A DNA stretch of 64,000 nucleotides from Chryseobacterium sp. c4a (GTDB taxonomy: Bacteria; Bacteroidota; Bacteroidia; Flavobacteriales; Weeksellaceae), in contig NZ_WXVU01000017.1 of assembly GCF_009900745.1 (NCBI RefSeq), positions 60,768-124,767 on the forward strand. Reading direction: 5' to 3'. The position numbers were made by a program, and so were the translations under genes. Shown here piece by piece: positions 34,517 to 43,122 of this stretch (positions are counted from its first letter, which is position 1; every line of letters begins with the position of its first letter). Under the pieces are notes generated by a model. That model was not told where the DNA came from and made no database searches. It saw nothing but the letters and a program-made list of their open reading frames with translations.

Positions 34517-36691
34517 ATGAAAATAAAAACATCAATCATTATCTGTTTATTATCTGGCCTTTTCAATGCACAGAAAAACAATTTATCACCATCAAAACCT
34601 GCTACAGATATCTACTTTGGAACTGAAATAGTGGATGAATATCGAAATTTAGAAAATTTGGATGACCCGGAGACTCTTCGTTGGATGAAGTCACAAACAG
34701 CCTATACCACTTCTGTTCTTGATCTTATCCCTAAAAGAAACTATTACCTTGAAAAAAGAACAGAGCTTGATAAAAGACAGGGATATTCTGTTTCAAATCT
34801 AAATATTACAGATAATAATCAATATTTTTATCTAAAGAAAAAGGGTGATGAAAAAGTTGCTAAGCTGTATTACCGGGACGGGTTTTCAGGAGAAGAAAAA
34901 CTACTTTACAATCCTGTTGATTACAAAAGCAGTGAACAAAATCACAGTTTTGTCATCAATTATATAAGCCCAAGCCGGGATGGTAATACCATTGTTATTT
35001 CTATGTCTGAAAAAGGAAATGAATTAGCAGATGTCATTATTATGGATGTGAAAACAAAATATATTCATCCCCAGATTATTACCAATGCATCACCTTCTAC
35101 CTTTGACGGAATAAAATGGATTGATAATAATAGATTTTTCTATGTTGCTTTTTCCACAACTGATCCGAAATCTCAGGACTTTTATAAAAATACACGAACA
35201 GTTCTTTATAAAGTAGGAACAGACCCAAAAGACATAATTGAGGTTTTCTCAGCTAAAAACAATCCGGATTTACAGATCACCCCAAGCCAATTTCCAATGA
35301 TTTTGAATTTTGGCAGTGATGATCAATATTACATTGGAATGATCGTAGATTATCAGACTTATAGAAAGACATTCATCATTCCTAAACAAGACTTACTGGA
35401 AGGTAAGAAAAATTGGAGCCCACTTTACGATTCGAGTGATAAGGCAAAAAACTTCCGTCTATTGAATGATAAAGCTATTTTTCTATCAGCGTATAACGCA
35501 ACTTCTAATAAACTCTGTAAAACAAGCATTGACAATCTGAATTTTAAAGATCCGGAAGTGCTGGTTCCGGAAAAAAAAGATGAAATTATTAAAGGTTACC
35601 AAGCAACAAAAGATGGTATTTACTATACCACCACTAAAAACGGAGTGGAAGCTAAGTTATATCTTTATAAAGACGGAAAAGATATTGCTATTCAACTTCC
35701 ATATCCTTCAGGAAATATTAACTTAGAAAATATAGGGAACAATTTTTCTGATATCTGGATAACATGTTCCGGATGGGCTAATGAGGAGCAGCGTTTTAAA
35801 TATGATGTAAAAACCAATACCTTCAAAGCTGAAAATCTTACTCCTGTTACAGAATATCCTGAATTTACCGATGTAGTGGTTAAAGAAATCACCATAAAAG
35901 CAAGGGATGGAGAAGAGGTTCCGGTTTCTTTGATTTATAATAAAAATCTCAAGAAAAATGGTAAAAACATGACCCTCATCGACAGTTATGGATCTTATGG
36001 GGTATCCACTTCCCCATTTTTTGCGAAAACGTATTTATTGTGGGTTAATCAGGGGGGAATGGTTGCAGTAGCTCATGTAAGAGGAGGCAGTGAAAAAGGT
36101 GAAAAATGGCGTTTAGCAGGCCAGAAGGAAACCAAACCTAATACCTGGAAGGATTTAATTGACTGTACAGAATATTTAATAAAAGAAAAATATACATCAA
36201 AAGATAAAGTTGCCATTTGGGGAGGCAGCGCGGGAGGTATAGCTGTAGGCAGAGCAATGACAGAAAGACCTGATCTGTTTAAGGCTGTTATTGCAGAAGT
36301 AGGCTCACTAAACACTATTAGACAAGAGGTTACACCTAATGGACAGCCCAAAGAATTTGGAAGTGTGAAGGATCCAAAAGAATTTAAATCGGTATTAGAA
36401 ATGGATTCATTTCATCATATTAAAAAGGGAGTAAAATATCCAGCAACATTTGTTACAGGTGGTATCAATGACCAAAGAGTTATTGTATGGGAACCTACAA
36501 AATTTGCGGCCAAACTAATGGCTAACAATACATCTGATCATCCTGTATTATTAAAAATAGACTTTGAAGGAGGGCATGCAGCCAATGTTCCAATCACACA
36601 GCGATATGCTACTCTGGGAGACCTGTTCACTTTTGCGTTCTGGCAATTGGGGCACCCTGATTATCAGCTAAAAGACAATTCAAAAAAGTAA
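34517..36691 (+). CDS. Prolyl oligopeptidase family serine peptidase, exported
   Basis: 724 residues with a signal peptide (KIKTSIIICLLSGLFNAQ). N-terminal beta-propeller (about 60-430), then the S9A alpha/beta hydrolase domain. Catalytic Ser571 is in WGGSAGGIAVGRAMTERPDLF (usual GGSNGG, here Ala in place of Asn), Asp652 in TGGINDQRV and His687 in FEGGHAAN. The GGMVAVAHVRGGSEKGEKWR block is highly conserved in the family. It should cleave short proline-containing peptides in the periplasm or outside. Single gene with only 90 bases to ypdA. Confidence 0.92.
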   Translation: MKIKTSIIICLLSGLFNAQKNNLSPSKPATDIYFGTEIVDEYRNLENLDDPETLRWMKSQTAYTTSVLDLIPKRNYYLEKRTELDKRQGYSVSNLNITDNNQYFYLKKKGDEKVAKLYYRDGFSGEEKLLYNPVDYKSSEQNHSFVINYISPSRDGNTIVISMSEKGNELADVIIMDVKTKYIHPQIITNASPSTFDGIKWIDNNRFFYVAFSTTDPKSQDFYKNTRTVLYKVGTDPKDIIEVFSAKNNPDLQITPSQFPMILNFGSDDQYYIGMIVDYQTYRKTFIIPKQDLLEGKKNWSPLYDSSDKAKNFRLLNDKAIFLSAYNATSNKLCKTSIDNLNFKDPEVLVPEKKDEIIKGYQATKDGIYYTTTKNGVEAKLYLYKDGKDIAIQLPYPSGNINLENIGNNFSDIWITCSGWANEEQRFKYDVKTNTFKAENLTPVTEYPEFTDVVVKEITIKARDGEEVPVSLIYNKNLKKNGKNMTLIDSYGSYGVSTSPFFAKTYLLWVNQGGMVAVAHVRGGSEKGEKWRLAGQKETKPNTWKDLIDCTEYLIKEKYTSKDKVAIWGGSAGGIAVGRAMTERPDLFKAVIAEVGSLNTIRQEVTPNGQPKEFGSVKDPKEFKSVLEMDSFHHIKKGVKYPATFVTGGINDQRVIVWEPTKFAAKLMANNTSDHPVLLKIDFEGGHAANVPITQRYATLGDLFTFAFWQLGHPDYQLKDNSKK

Positions 36692-36796
36692 AATTATTTG
36701 CTTTTTGATGAATCATGTAGCACCACCAGCATGATTATCAAACCTATTCTGTCTAAATATTCTAACCATAATTGGTGAATAGATATAAAAGAATTT

Positions 36797-36832
36797 AAAA
36801 ACCCAGCCGAAAATTTTTCAGCTGGGTTTTAT
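36797..36832. terminator. Bidirectional terminator
   Basis: AAAACCCAGC (36798-36807) pairs exactly with GCTGGGTTTT (36821-36830), with A and T runs on both sides, between the convergent peptidase and MFS genes. An inner GAAAA/TTTTC pairing extends the stem. Confidence 0.85.
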
Positions 36833-36854
36833 ATATTGTAATGGAAAATATTTT

Positions 36855-38093
36855 TTACGCTAAATCATCTTCCACTTCCTTCTTATCCTTAAGCATCCAT
36901 GGAATCACAAAGTAAAGAGCAGTTGCTATTCCCATTGCCAATACTCCGGTTCCAATCCATAAAATATTAAAACCTAATTTATCAGCAATCATAGTTCCTA
37001 TATAAGGGGTAATGATAAACGCTATGGAAAATGACATCCCGTTCAGTCCCATATAAGCTCCCTTATTATTCGCACCGGAGCGTAATGCAGTGATAGTTGA
37101 CATAAAAGGTAACGTCCAGATTTCACCCACACAAAGTAGTGTCATAGAAACCAATAAAGTAATCATACTATAGTCAAAAGCCAGCATTGCATAGGAAAAT
37201 CCACAAATAAGAGTTCCTATAAGCATTGTAAATGCAAGACTAAAATACTTTTCGGCAACCTGTACCAATCCCATTTCCAGCAAAACAATCAGGAATCCGC
37301 TATAGCCGAGAATATACCCGATATTTTGCTGACTTAAATGTGCAGTATCCTTATAAAAAATAGTCAATGTACTGAATAACTGGAAAAAACAGATAGAAAA
37401 CAGCATACAAAGCACACAATAAATCAAAAACTTACCATCCTGATAAGGTGAATTTTCTTTTTTAATCTCAATGATCTCTTTTACTTTCTTCGCTTCCTGT
37501 TTATCCAGTTTTGCACGACCTTTAAAGAACCATATATACATTAAACCAGCCAGTAAAGCAGCCAAAGCATTGCTGTAAAACAGGAATTCATAGGAAATAG
37601 CAGACAGGATTCCTCCTAGCGCAGGACCTATAGAAAATCCTAAATTAACCGCCATACGGTTCAGAGAAAAAGCTCTGGTTATGTTTTCAGGCTTTGCATA
37701 CTTGGTAATGGCTACAGAGTTTGCCGGACGGAAAGTCTCACTTACAATACTCTGAGCAAGGATAATGGCTGCTAAACCTACTTCTGTTTTAAATAAGGGA
37801 ATCATACAGAACAAAGGCACACTGAGCAGTAAGCTCAAGCTCTGTACTCTGTATTCACCAATCTTATCAGTGATCATTCCACCAAACCAAGAACCAATAA
37901 CGGAACCGATTCCGAAAAAGCTCAAAACAATTCCTGAGTTTTCAATACTAAAATGTAAATGATTGGTCATATACACTCCCAAAAAAGGAAGTACCATAGA
38001 ACCGGCTCTGTTGATGAGCATTACCAACGCCAGCATCCAACTCTCTTGCGAGAGTCCTTTGAAAGAACTCGTATAAATGTTTATTAATTTCAC
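36855..38093 (-). CDS. MFS transporter
   Basis: 412 residues with about 12 membrane helices. Between helices 2 and 3 is the MFS motif A variant FGGMITDKIGEYRVQSLS (about 69-86). A basic cytoplasmic loop (about 190-215, GRAKLDKQEAKKVKEIIEIKKENS) divides the two six-helix halves. It resembles DHA1-type drug exporters such as MdtH, but the substrate cannot be told from sequence. Starts with KLINIYTSSFKGLSQESWML, which is normal for flavobacterial relatives. Confidence 0.88.
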   Translation of the reverse strand: MKLINIYTSSFKGLSQESWMLALVMLINRAGSMVLPFLGVYMTNHLHFSIENSGIVLSFFGIGSVIGSWFGGMITDKIGEYRVQSLSLLLSVPLFCMIPLFKTEVGLAAIILAQSIVSETFRPANSVAITKYAKPENITRAFSLNRMAVNLGFSIGPALGGILSAISYEFLFYSNALAALLAGLMYIWFFKGRAKLDKQEAKKVKEIIEIKKENSPYQDGKFLIYCVLCMLFSICFFQLFSTLTIFYKDTAHLSQQNIGYILGYSGFLIVLLEMGLVQVAEKYFSLAFTMLIGTLICGFSYAMLAFDYSMITLLVSMTLLCVGEIWTLPFMSTITALRSGANNKGAYMGLNGMSFSIAFIITPYIGTMIADKLGFNILWIGTGVLAMGIATALYFVIPWMLKDKKEVEDDLA

Positions 38094-38338
38094 AATAATA
38101 TTTTGGGGAAAATTTGAAAATGCAAAGTTAGATAAAAATGCATGTAAAAGCCTCTATTTTAAGGCTTTTTTATAAATAATATTAATAAAAATAATCGATC
38201 AGCTGTATCAGGATAAAAACTAATATTTTAGATACATAAGGTTTAAAAACATTTATAAAATTCGTAAATTGCAGTAACAACAGGATTTTATACTAAAATT
38301 TCATAAAAACACACATTAATTTCAACCAACACGTAAGA

Positions 38339-39217
38339 ATGGTAACCTACGAAAACTTACATGACACCCTTTCTTTTTACAGTATTGACTGTCGCCAATC
38401 CTACTATATCTCCTCTGGAAACCCAATCTTTGAATTTCCAAAAGTTCCTTTCAGAATGGATTATTATGCGCTCTGTATATGCACCGCCGGAGAAGTAACT
38501 GTTGAAATAGACCATCATCAGTATAAAGCAGATGCTCATAGTATTCTGGTTGCAGCACCGTCTACGATTGTAAAATTCATGAATACCAGTCAGGATTTTA
38601 TGATGAAATTACTCTTCTTTGATAAAAATTTTCTGATCAAAAATATTTCGAATCCCTTTATCATTGAAAAAATGAATTTGTTTTCCAAAGGCTCCTATAG
38701 TCTTGTCAAAACGACTCCCAAGAATTCTATAGTATTGCAAAACCTTCTGAATTATCTCAAAAAGAAATCCAGAAAACAAGGAAAATTCACTGAGGAAATT
38801 GTTCGCACCATCATTTTTAATCTTTTACTGGAAACTGCTGAAATTATCGAAGCAAAACATTCTGCAAACCCTGATAAGGAAGATGGAAAAAAAGATCTTT
38901 ACCTCAAATTCAGCCAACTGATTCGGGAAAACATCAGGCAGCACAGAACTGTCCAATTCTACGCTGATCAGCTTTGTGTTTCTAATAAATACCTTATTGA
39001 AATCATTAAAAAAGCCAGTGGAAAAACGCCTCATGAAGTCATTGATGAAACCCTGCTAAAAGAAGCTTATGTGATGCTGGGAAATCCGGATATCACAATA
39101 TCAGAAATTGCCTTTGAACTTCAATTCAACTCCACCTCTGCATTTGGACGTTTTTTCAAAAAACACACTTCTATTTCTCCTTCTGAATATAGGATAGCAG
39201 AAAATATACAGTCGTAG
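38339..39217 (+). CDS. AraC-family transcriptional regulator
   Basis: 292 residues. A cupin-like sensor domain (about 15-130, with YYALCICTAGEVTVEIDHHQYKADAHSILVAAPST) and a C-terminal double helix-turn-helix (about 190-290): VQFYADQLCVSNKYLIEIIKKASGKTPHEVIDETLLKEAYVML and ITISEIAFELQFNSTSAFGRFFKKHTSISPSEYR. It lies 88 bases upstream of the oleate hydratase gene in the same direction and is the obvious candidate regulator; the inducer would then be a fatty acid (inference). Confidence 0.9.
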   Translation: MVTYENLHDTLSFYSIDCRQSYYISSGNPIFEFPKVPFRMDYYALCICTAGEVTVEIDHHQYKADAHSILVAAPSTIVKFMNTSQDFMMKLLFFDKNFLIKNISNPFIIEKMNLFSKGSYSLVKTTPKNSIVLQNLLNYLKKKSRKQGKFTEEIVRTIIFNLLLETAEIIEAKHSANPDKEDGKKDLYLKFSQLIRENIRQHRTVQFYADQLCVSNKYLIEIIKKASGKTPHEVIDETLLKEAYVMLGNPDITISEIAFELQFNSTSAFGRFFKKHTSISPSEYRIAENIQS

Positions 39218-39305
39218 GAATTTCGGGACACTAATTCTGACATTAGGGATATACATTGCTTTTTGATTAGAGGTACCTTTATAATGTTCAAAAAAACAAA
39301 ATAAA

Positions 39306-41246
39306 ATGAGTACGATCAATTCAAAATTCGACAAAGTTTTAAATGCCTCTGACCAATTTGGAAAAGTAAACCACGAACCGGATTCAAGCAAGGAAGTTCA
39401 GATTAATACTCCTGAAAAGACAATGTCTTTTTCAGACCAGATCGGAAACTATCAAAGAAATAAAGGGATTCCTTTACAATCCTATGAAAACAGTAAAATC
39501 TATATTGTCGGAAGTGGAATTGCAGGAATGTCTGCAGCATATTATTTCATCCGTGACGGGCATGTTCCCGGCAAAAATATTATTTTCCTAGATCAACTTG
39601 CTATTGAAGGAGGTTCATTAGATGGAGCCGGAAATGCAAAAGACGGTTATATCATCCGTGGTGGACGTGAGATGGATATGACGTATGAAAATCTTTGGGA
39701 TATATTTCAGGATATTCCTGCTCTGGAACTGCCTGCACCTTACAGTGTATTGGATGAATACCGCCTGATTAATGATAATGATCCCAATTATTCAAAAGCA
39801 AGATTAATTCACAATCAGGGACAAATTCAGGATTTCAGTAAATTCGGATTAGAGAAAAAAGACCAATTGGCCATTGTTAAGCTTTTATTAAAGAAAAAAG
39901 AAGAGCTTGATGATCTTAGTATTGAAGATTATTTTGCTGAATCATTCCTGAAGAGTAATTTCTGGTTCTTCTGGCGCTCTATGTTTGCCTTTGAAAACTG
40001 GCACAGCTTGTTGGAACTGAAACTGTATATGCACAGATTCCTTCACGCTATTGACGGAATGAAAGACTTCTCATGCCTGGTATTCCCTAAATATAACCAG
40101 TATGATACCTTTGTTACTCCATTAAAAAACTTCCTGGTAGAAAAAGGAGTACAAATTCAGTTTGACACGTTGGTAAAAGATCTTGATGTTCATATCAATA
40201 CGGAAGGAAAAACGGTAGAAGGGATCATTACGGAACAAAATGGAGAGGAAGTAAGAATACCAATCGGTAAAGACGATTATGTGATTGTGACCACAGGATC
40301 TATGACAGAAAGTACTTTCTATGGAAATAATACAACTGTGCCCGAAGTAACAATAGACAACAGCAGTGCCGGGCAAAGCGCGGGATGGAAATTATGGAAA
40401 AATCTTGCTGCTAAATCTGAAGTCTTCGGGAAACCTGAAAAATTCTGTAGTCATATTGAAAAGTCTTCATGGGAATCTGCAACATTAACATGTCGTCCGT
40501 CTGCATTTACTGAAAAATTAAAAGAATTATGTGTAAATGATCCTTATTCCGGGAAAACTGCTACAGGAGGTATTATCACCATTACTGATTCTAATTGGGT
40601 GATGAGTTTTACCTGCAACAGACAACCTCACTACCCTACCCAGCCGGATGATGTTCTCGTAGTATGGGTATATGCTCTACTGATGGATAAAGAAGGTAAT
40701 TACATCAAAAAAACGATGCCTGAATGTACAGGAAATGAAATTCTTGCCGAATTATGCCATCATCTAGGAATAGCAGATCAGCTTGATAACGTGGTTGAAA
40801 ACACGATTGTTCGTACTGCATTTATGCCTTACATTACTTCTATGTTCATGCCAAGAGCAAAAGGAGACCGTCCGAGAGTAGTGCCTGAAGGGTGTACCAA
40901 TTTAGGATTAGTAGGACAGTTTGTAGAAACCAATAATGATGTGGTATTTACGATGGAAAGTTCTGTAAGAACAGCCAGAATAGCGGTATATAATCTTCTC
41001 AACCTCAACAAACAGGTTCCGGATATTAATCCTTTACAGTATGACATTCGACACTTATTAAAAGCTACTCAGGCATTAAACGACTATAAACCGTTCCTGG
41101 GAGAAGGAATTTTAAGAAAGATCCTGAAAAATACTTATTTTGAACATATATTGGTTGACCGTCCTGAAGAAAAAGAGGAACATGAGTCTTTCTTTATGGA
41201 ACAGGTTGGTAAATTCCAGGAGTGGATTAAAAGAGTGAAAGGTTAG
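39306..41246 (+). CDS. ohyA: Oleate hydratase (FAD-dependent)
   Basis: 646 residues, the length I recall for the Elizabethkingia enzyme. The FAD motif is KIYIVGSGIAGMSAAYYFIRDGH (about 62-84), followed by IEGGSLDGAGNAKDGYIIRGGREMDMTYENLWDIF, the oleate hydratase hallmark (the catalytic acid/base Glu is in GGREMD). Later blocks AFENWHSLLELKLYMHRFLH and KGDRPRVVPEGCTNLGLVGQFVE are equally typical. It adds water to the cis-9 double bond of unsaturated fatty acids, often detoxifying them. A TACCTTTA promoter-like element is about 25 bases upstream. Cytoplasmic or membrane-peripheral. Confidence 0.96.
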   Translation: MSTINSKFDKVLNASDQFGKVNHEPDSSKEVQINTPEKTMSFSDQIGNYQRNKGIPLQSYENSKIYIVGSGIAGMSAAYYFIRDGHVPGKNIIFLDQLAIEGGSLDGAGNAKDGYIIRGGREMDMTYENLWDIFQDIPALELPAPYSVLDEYRLINDNDPNYSKARLIHNQGQIQDFSKFGLEKKDQLAIVKLLLKKKEELDDLSIEDYFAESFLKSNFWFFWRSMFAFENWHSLLELKLYMHRFLHAIDGMKDFSCLVFPKYNQYDTFVTPLKNFLVEKGVQIQFDTLVKDLDVHINTEGKTVEGIITEQNGEEVRIPIGKDDYVIVTTGSMTESTFYGNNTTVPEVTIDNSSAGQSAGWKLWKNLAAKSEVFGKPEKFCSHIEKSSWESATLTCRPSAFTEKLKELCVNDPYSGKTATGGIITITDSNWVMSFTCNRQPHYPTQPDDVLVVWVYALLMDKEGNYIKKTMPECTGNEILAELCHHLGIADQLDNVVENTIVRTAFMPYITSMFMPRAKGDRPRVVPEGCTNLGLVGQFVETNNDVVFTMESSVRTARIAVYNLLNLNKQVPDINPLQYDIRHLLKATQALNDYKPFLGEGILRKILKNTYFEHILVDRPEEKEEHESFFMEQVGKFQEWIKRVKG

Positions 41247-41277
41247 AAAATTTTGAATACCGGATAACAAAGATTTT

Positions 41278-41318
41278 TATCGCCACGAATACACCAATTA
41301 TTTTATGTATTTATGGTA
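41278..41318. repeat. Possible fragment of a CACGAAT-type dispersed repeat
   Basis: The string TATCGCCACGAATACACC followed by TTATTTTATGTATTTATGG resembles sequence near 12172-12192 read in the opposite sense (ATTCGTGAAACTATTTGTGTT). Both lie between genes. Weak, based on eye comparison only. Confidence 0.25.
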
Positions 41319-41325
41319 AAAAATA

Positions 41326-41360
41326 AAAAATCAGGACTTATTTCTAAGTCCTGATTTTGT
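41326..41360. terminator. Bidirectional terminator between ohyA and glnS
   Basis: AAAATCAGGACTTA (41327-41340) pairs perfectly with TAAGTCCTGATTTT (41345-41358) around TTTC; A and T runs serve both convergent genes. Confidence 0.9.
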
Positions 41361-41380
41361 TTATTAATTATTCCCGAAAA

Positions 41381-43054
41381 TTATTCAGGTTTATAAGAGT
41401 CTTTTAAAGTTACGGTACGGTTGAATACCAATGCATCATCTGTAGAATCCTGATCCTTTGTAAAGTATCCAATTCTTTGGAACTGAAGTGGTTCACCTAC
41501 AGCAACATCCTTCAAACTTGGTTCAGCAAAACCTTGAACTGTCGTTACAGATTCAGGATTGATGAAGTTTAAGAAGTCTACATCTTTTTCAGCATCCGGC
41601 TGTTCTACCGTAAACAATTGGTTGTAAATTCTTACCTCAACAGGGATCGCATGTTTAGCAGATACCCAGTGAAGTGTTCCTTTTACTTTTCTTAAACTCT
41701 CTTCTGTTCCACTTCCGGATTTACTTTTTTCATCGTAAGTAGCATAGATCGTTGTGATTTCTCCATTTTCATCCTTCTCTACTCTTTCAGCTTTGATGAT
41801 GTATGCTGATTTCAAACGAACTTCTCCACCTAATTTCAGCCTGAAGAATTTATTGTTTGCTTCTTCTTTGAAATCTTCACGTTCGATATACAGTTCTCTA
41901 GAGAAAGGAATTTCTCTGGTTCCTGCATTCTCCTGTTCTGGATTGTTTTCTGTTTCTACCCATTCTTCTTTGTCTTCAGGATAGTTTTCGATCACTAGTT
42001 TTACAGGGTCTACAACCGTCATTACACGTTTAGCCACCTTATTCAGATCTTCACGTACACAGAAATCAAGCAATTGGATCTCGATCAGGTTTTCTCTTTT
42101 CGCAACCCCTACTTTATCAATAAAGTTTCTGATAGCCGTTGGGGTGAAACCTTTTCTTCTCATTCCTGAAATGGTAGGCATTCTTGGGTCATCCCATCCT
42201 GTTACTACTCCTTCAGCAACTAGTCTCTGTAGCTTTCTTTTAGAAGTAATCATATAGGAAACGTTCATTCTTGCAAATTCTCTTTGCTTGTTTTTCACCT
42301 TTCCCTCTTCGTAAACCTGATCTAAATACCAGTTGTACAAAGGTCTGTGATTTTCAAACTCCAAAGAACAAAGCGAGTGTGAAATCTGTTCTATATAGTC
42401 GGATTCACCATGAGCCCAATCGTACATTGGATAGATTTTCCAAGCTGTACCCGTTCTGTGGTGAGGCTTATTCAAAATTCTGTACATCACAGGGTCACGC
42501 ATATTCATGTTGGGTGAAACCATGTCAATTTTTGCACGAAGAGACATTGAACCGCTTTCGAATTCTCCGTTTTTCATTCTTTCGAATAAATCTAAAGACT
42601 CTTCAACAGGACGATTTCTGTATGGAGATTCAATTCCCGGTTCTGCAGGATTTTTTCTTTGCTCGGTAATCACTTCAGAAGGCTGCTCATCTACGTAAGC
42701 TTTTCCTTCTTTAATTAATTGTACGGCCCAATCGTAAAGCTGCTGGAAGTAATCGGATGCGTACAAAACTTTATCCCATTTGAAACCTAACCATTCAACG
42801 TCTTTCATGATAGAATCTACGAATTCCTGTTCTTCTTTTTCAGGGTTCGTATCGTCGAAACGAAGGTTTACGGGAGCGTTGTATTTTTCACCCAGCCCAA
42901 AGTTGATGCAGATGGCTTTTGTATGCCCTACGTGCAGGTAACCATTAGGTTCAGGCGGAAAACGGAAACGGATTTGATCCTTGTTCAAACCGTTTGCCAG
43001 ATCATCTTCAATAATTTGCTCAATAAAATTGAGTGATTTTTTTTCTTCTTCCAT
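41381..43054 (-). CDS. glnS: Glutaminyl-tRNA synthetase
   Basis: 557 residues, full length. The class I HIGH motif is PPEPNGYLHVGHTKAICINFG (about 32-52), the KMSKS-type loop is MITSKRKLQRLV (about 269-280), and RFDDTNPEKEEQEFVDSI and MYDWAHGESDYIEQISHSLCSLEF are typical GlnRS blocks; the C-terminal beta-barrel anticodon-binding domain is complete. Charges tRNA-Gln directly, so this organism need not rely on the GatCAB route for Gln. A minus-strand TAnnTTTG element lies 35 bases upstream of the ATG. Confidence 0.97.
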   Translation of the reverse strand: MEEEKKSLNFIEQIIEDDLANGLNKDQIRFRFPPEPNGYLHVGHTKAICINFGLGEKYNAPVNLRFDDTNPEKEEQEFVDSIMKDVEWLGFKWDKVLYASDYFQQLYDWAVQLIKEGKAYVDEQPSEVITEQRKNPAEPGIESPYRNRPVEESLDLFERMKNGEFESGSMSLRAKIDMVSPNMNMRDPVMYRILNKPHHRTGTAWKIYPMYDWAHGESDYIEQISHSLCSLEFENHRPLYNWYLDQVYEEGKVKNKQREFARMNVSYMITSKRKLQRLVAEGVVTGWDDPRMPTISGMRRKGFTPTAIRNFIDKVGVAKRENLIEIQLLDFCVREDLNKVAKRVMTVVDPVKLVIENYPEDKEEWVETENNPEQENAGTREIPFSRELYIEREDFKEEANNKFFRLKLGGEVRLKSAYIIKAERVEKDENGEITTIYATYDEKSKSGSGTEESLRKVKGTLHWVSAKHAIPVEVRIYNQLFTVEQPDAEKDVDFLNFINPESVTTVQGFAEPSLKDVAVGEPLQFQRIGYFTKDQDSTDDALVFNRTVTLKDSYKPE

Positions 43055-43089
43055 TAAATTAGCTTTTGTTTATAGCAAAAAAAGTGGTA

Positions 43090-43097
43090 CAAAGTTA
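43090..43097 (-). promoter_or_regulatory. TAnnTTTG promoter of glnS
   Basis: CAAAGTTA on the plus strand is TAACTTTG on the minus strand, about 35 bases before the glnS start codon. Confidence 0.6.
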
Positions 43098-43122
43098 CGG
43101 AAAATTTGGGGTTCAGAAAACT

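Noticed and set aside
42271..42669. Plus-strand ORF of 132 codons inside glnS
   Set aside because: Lies entirely opposite a certain GlnRS gene and has no sensible protein features.
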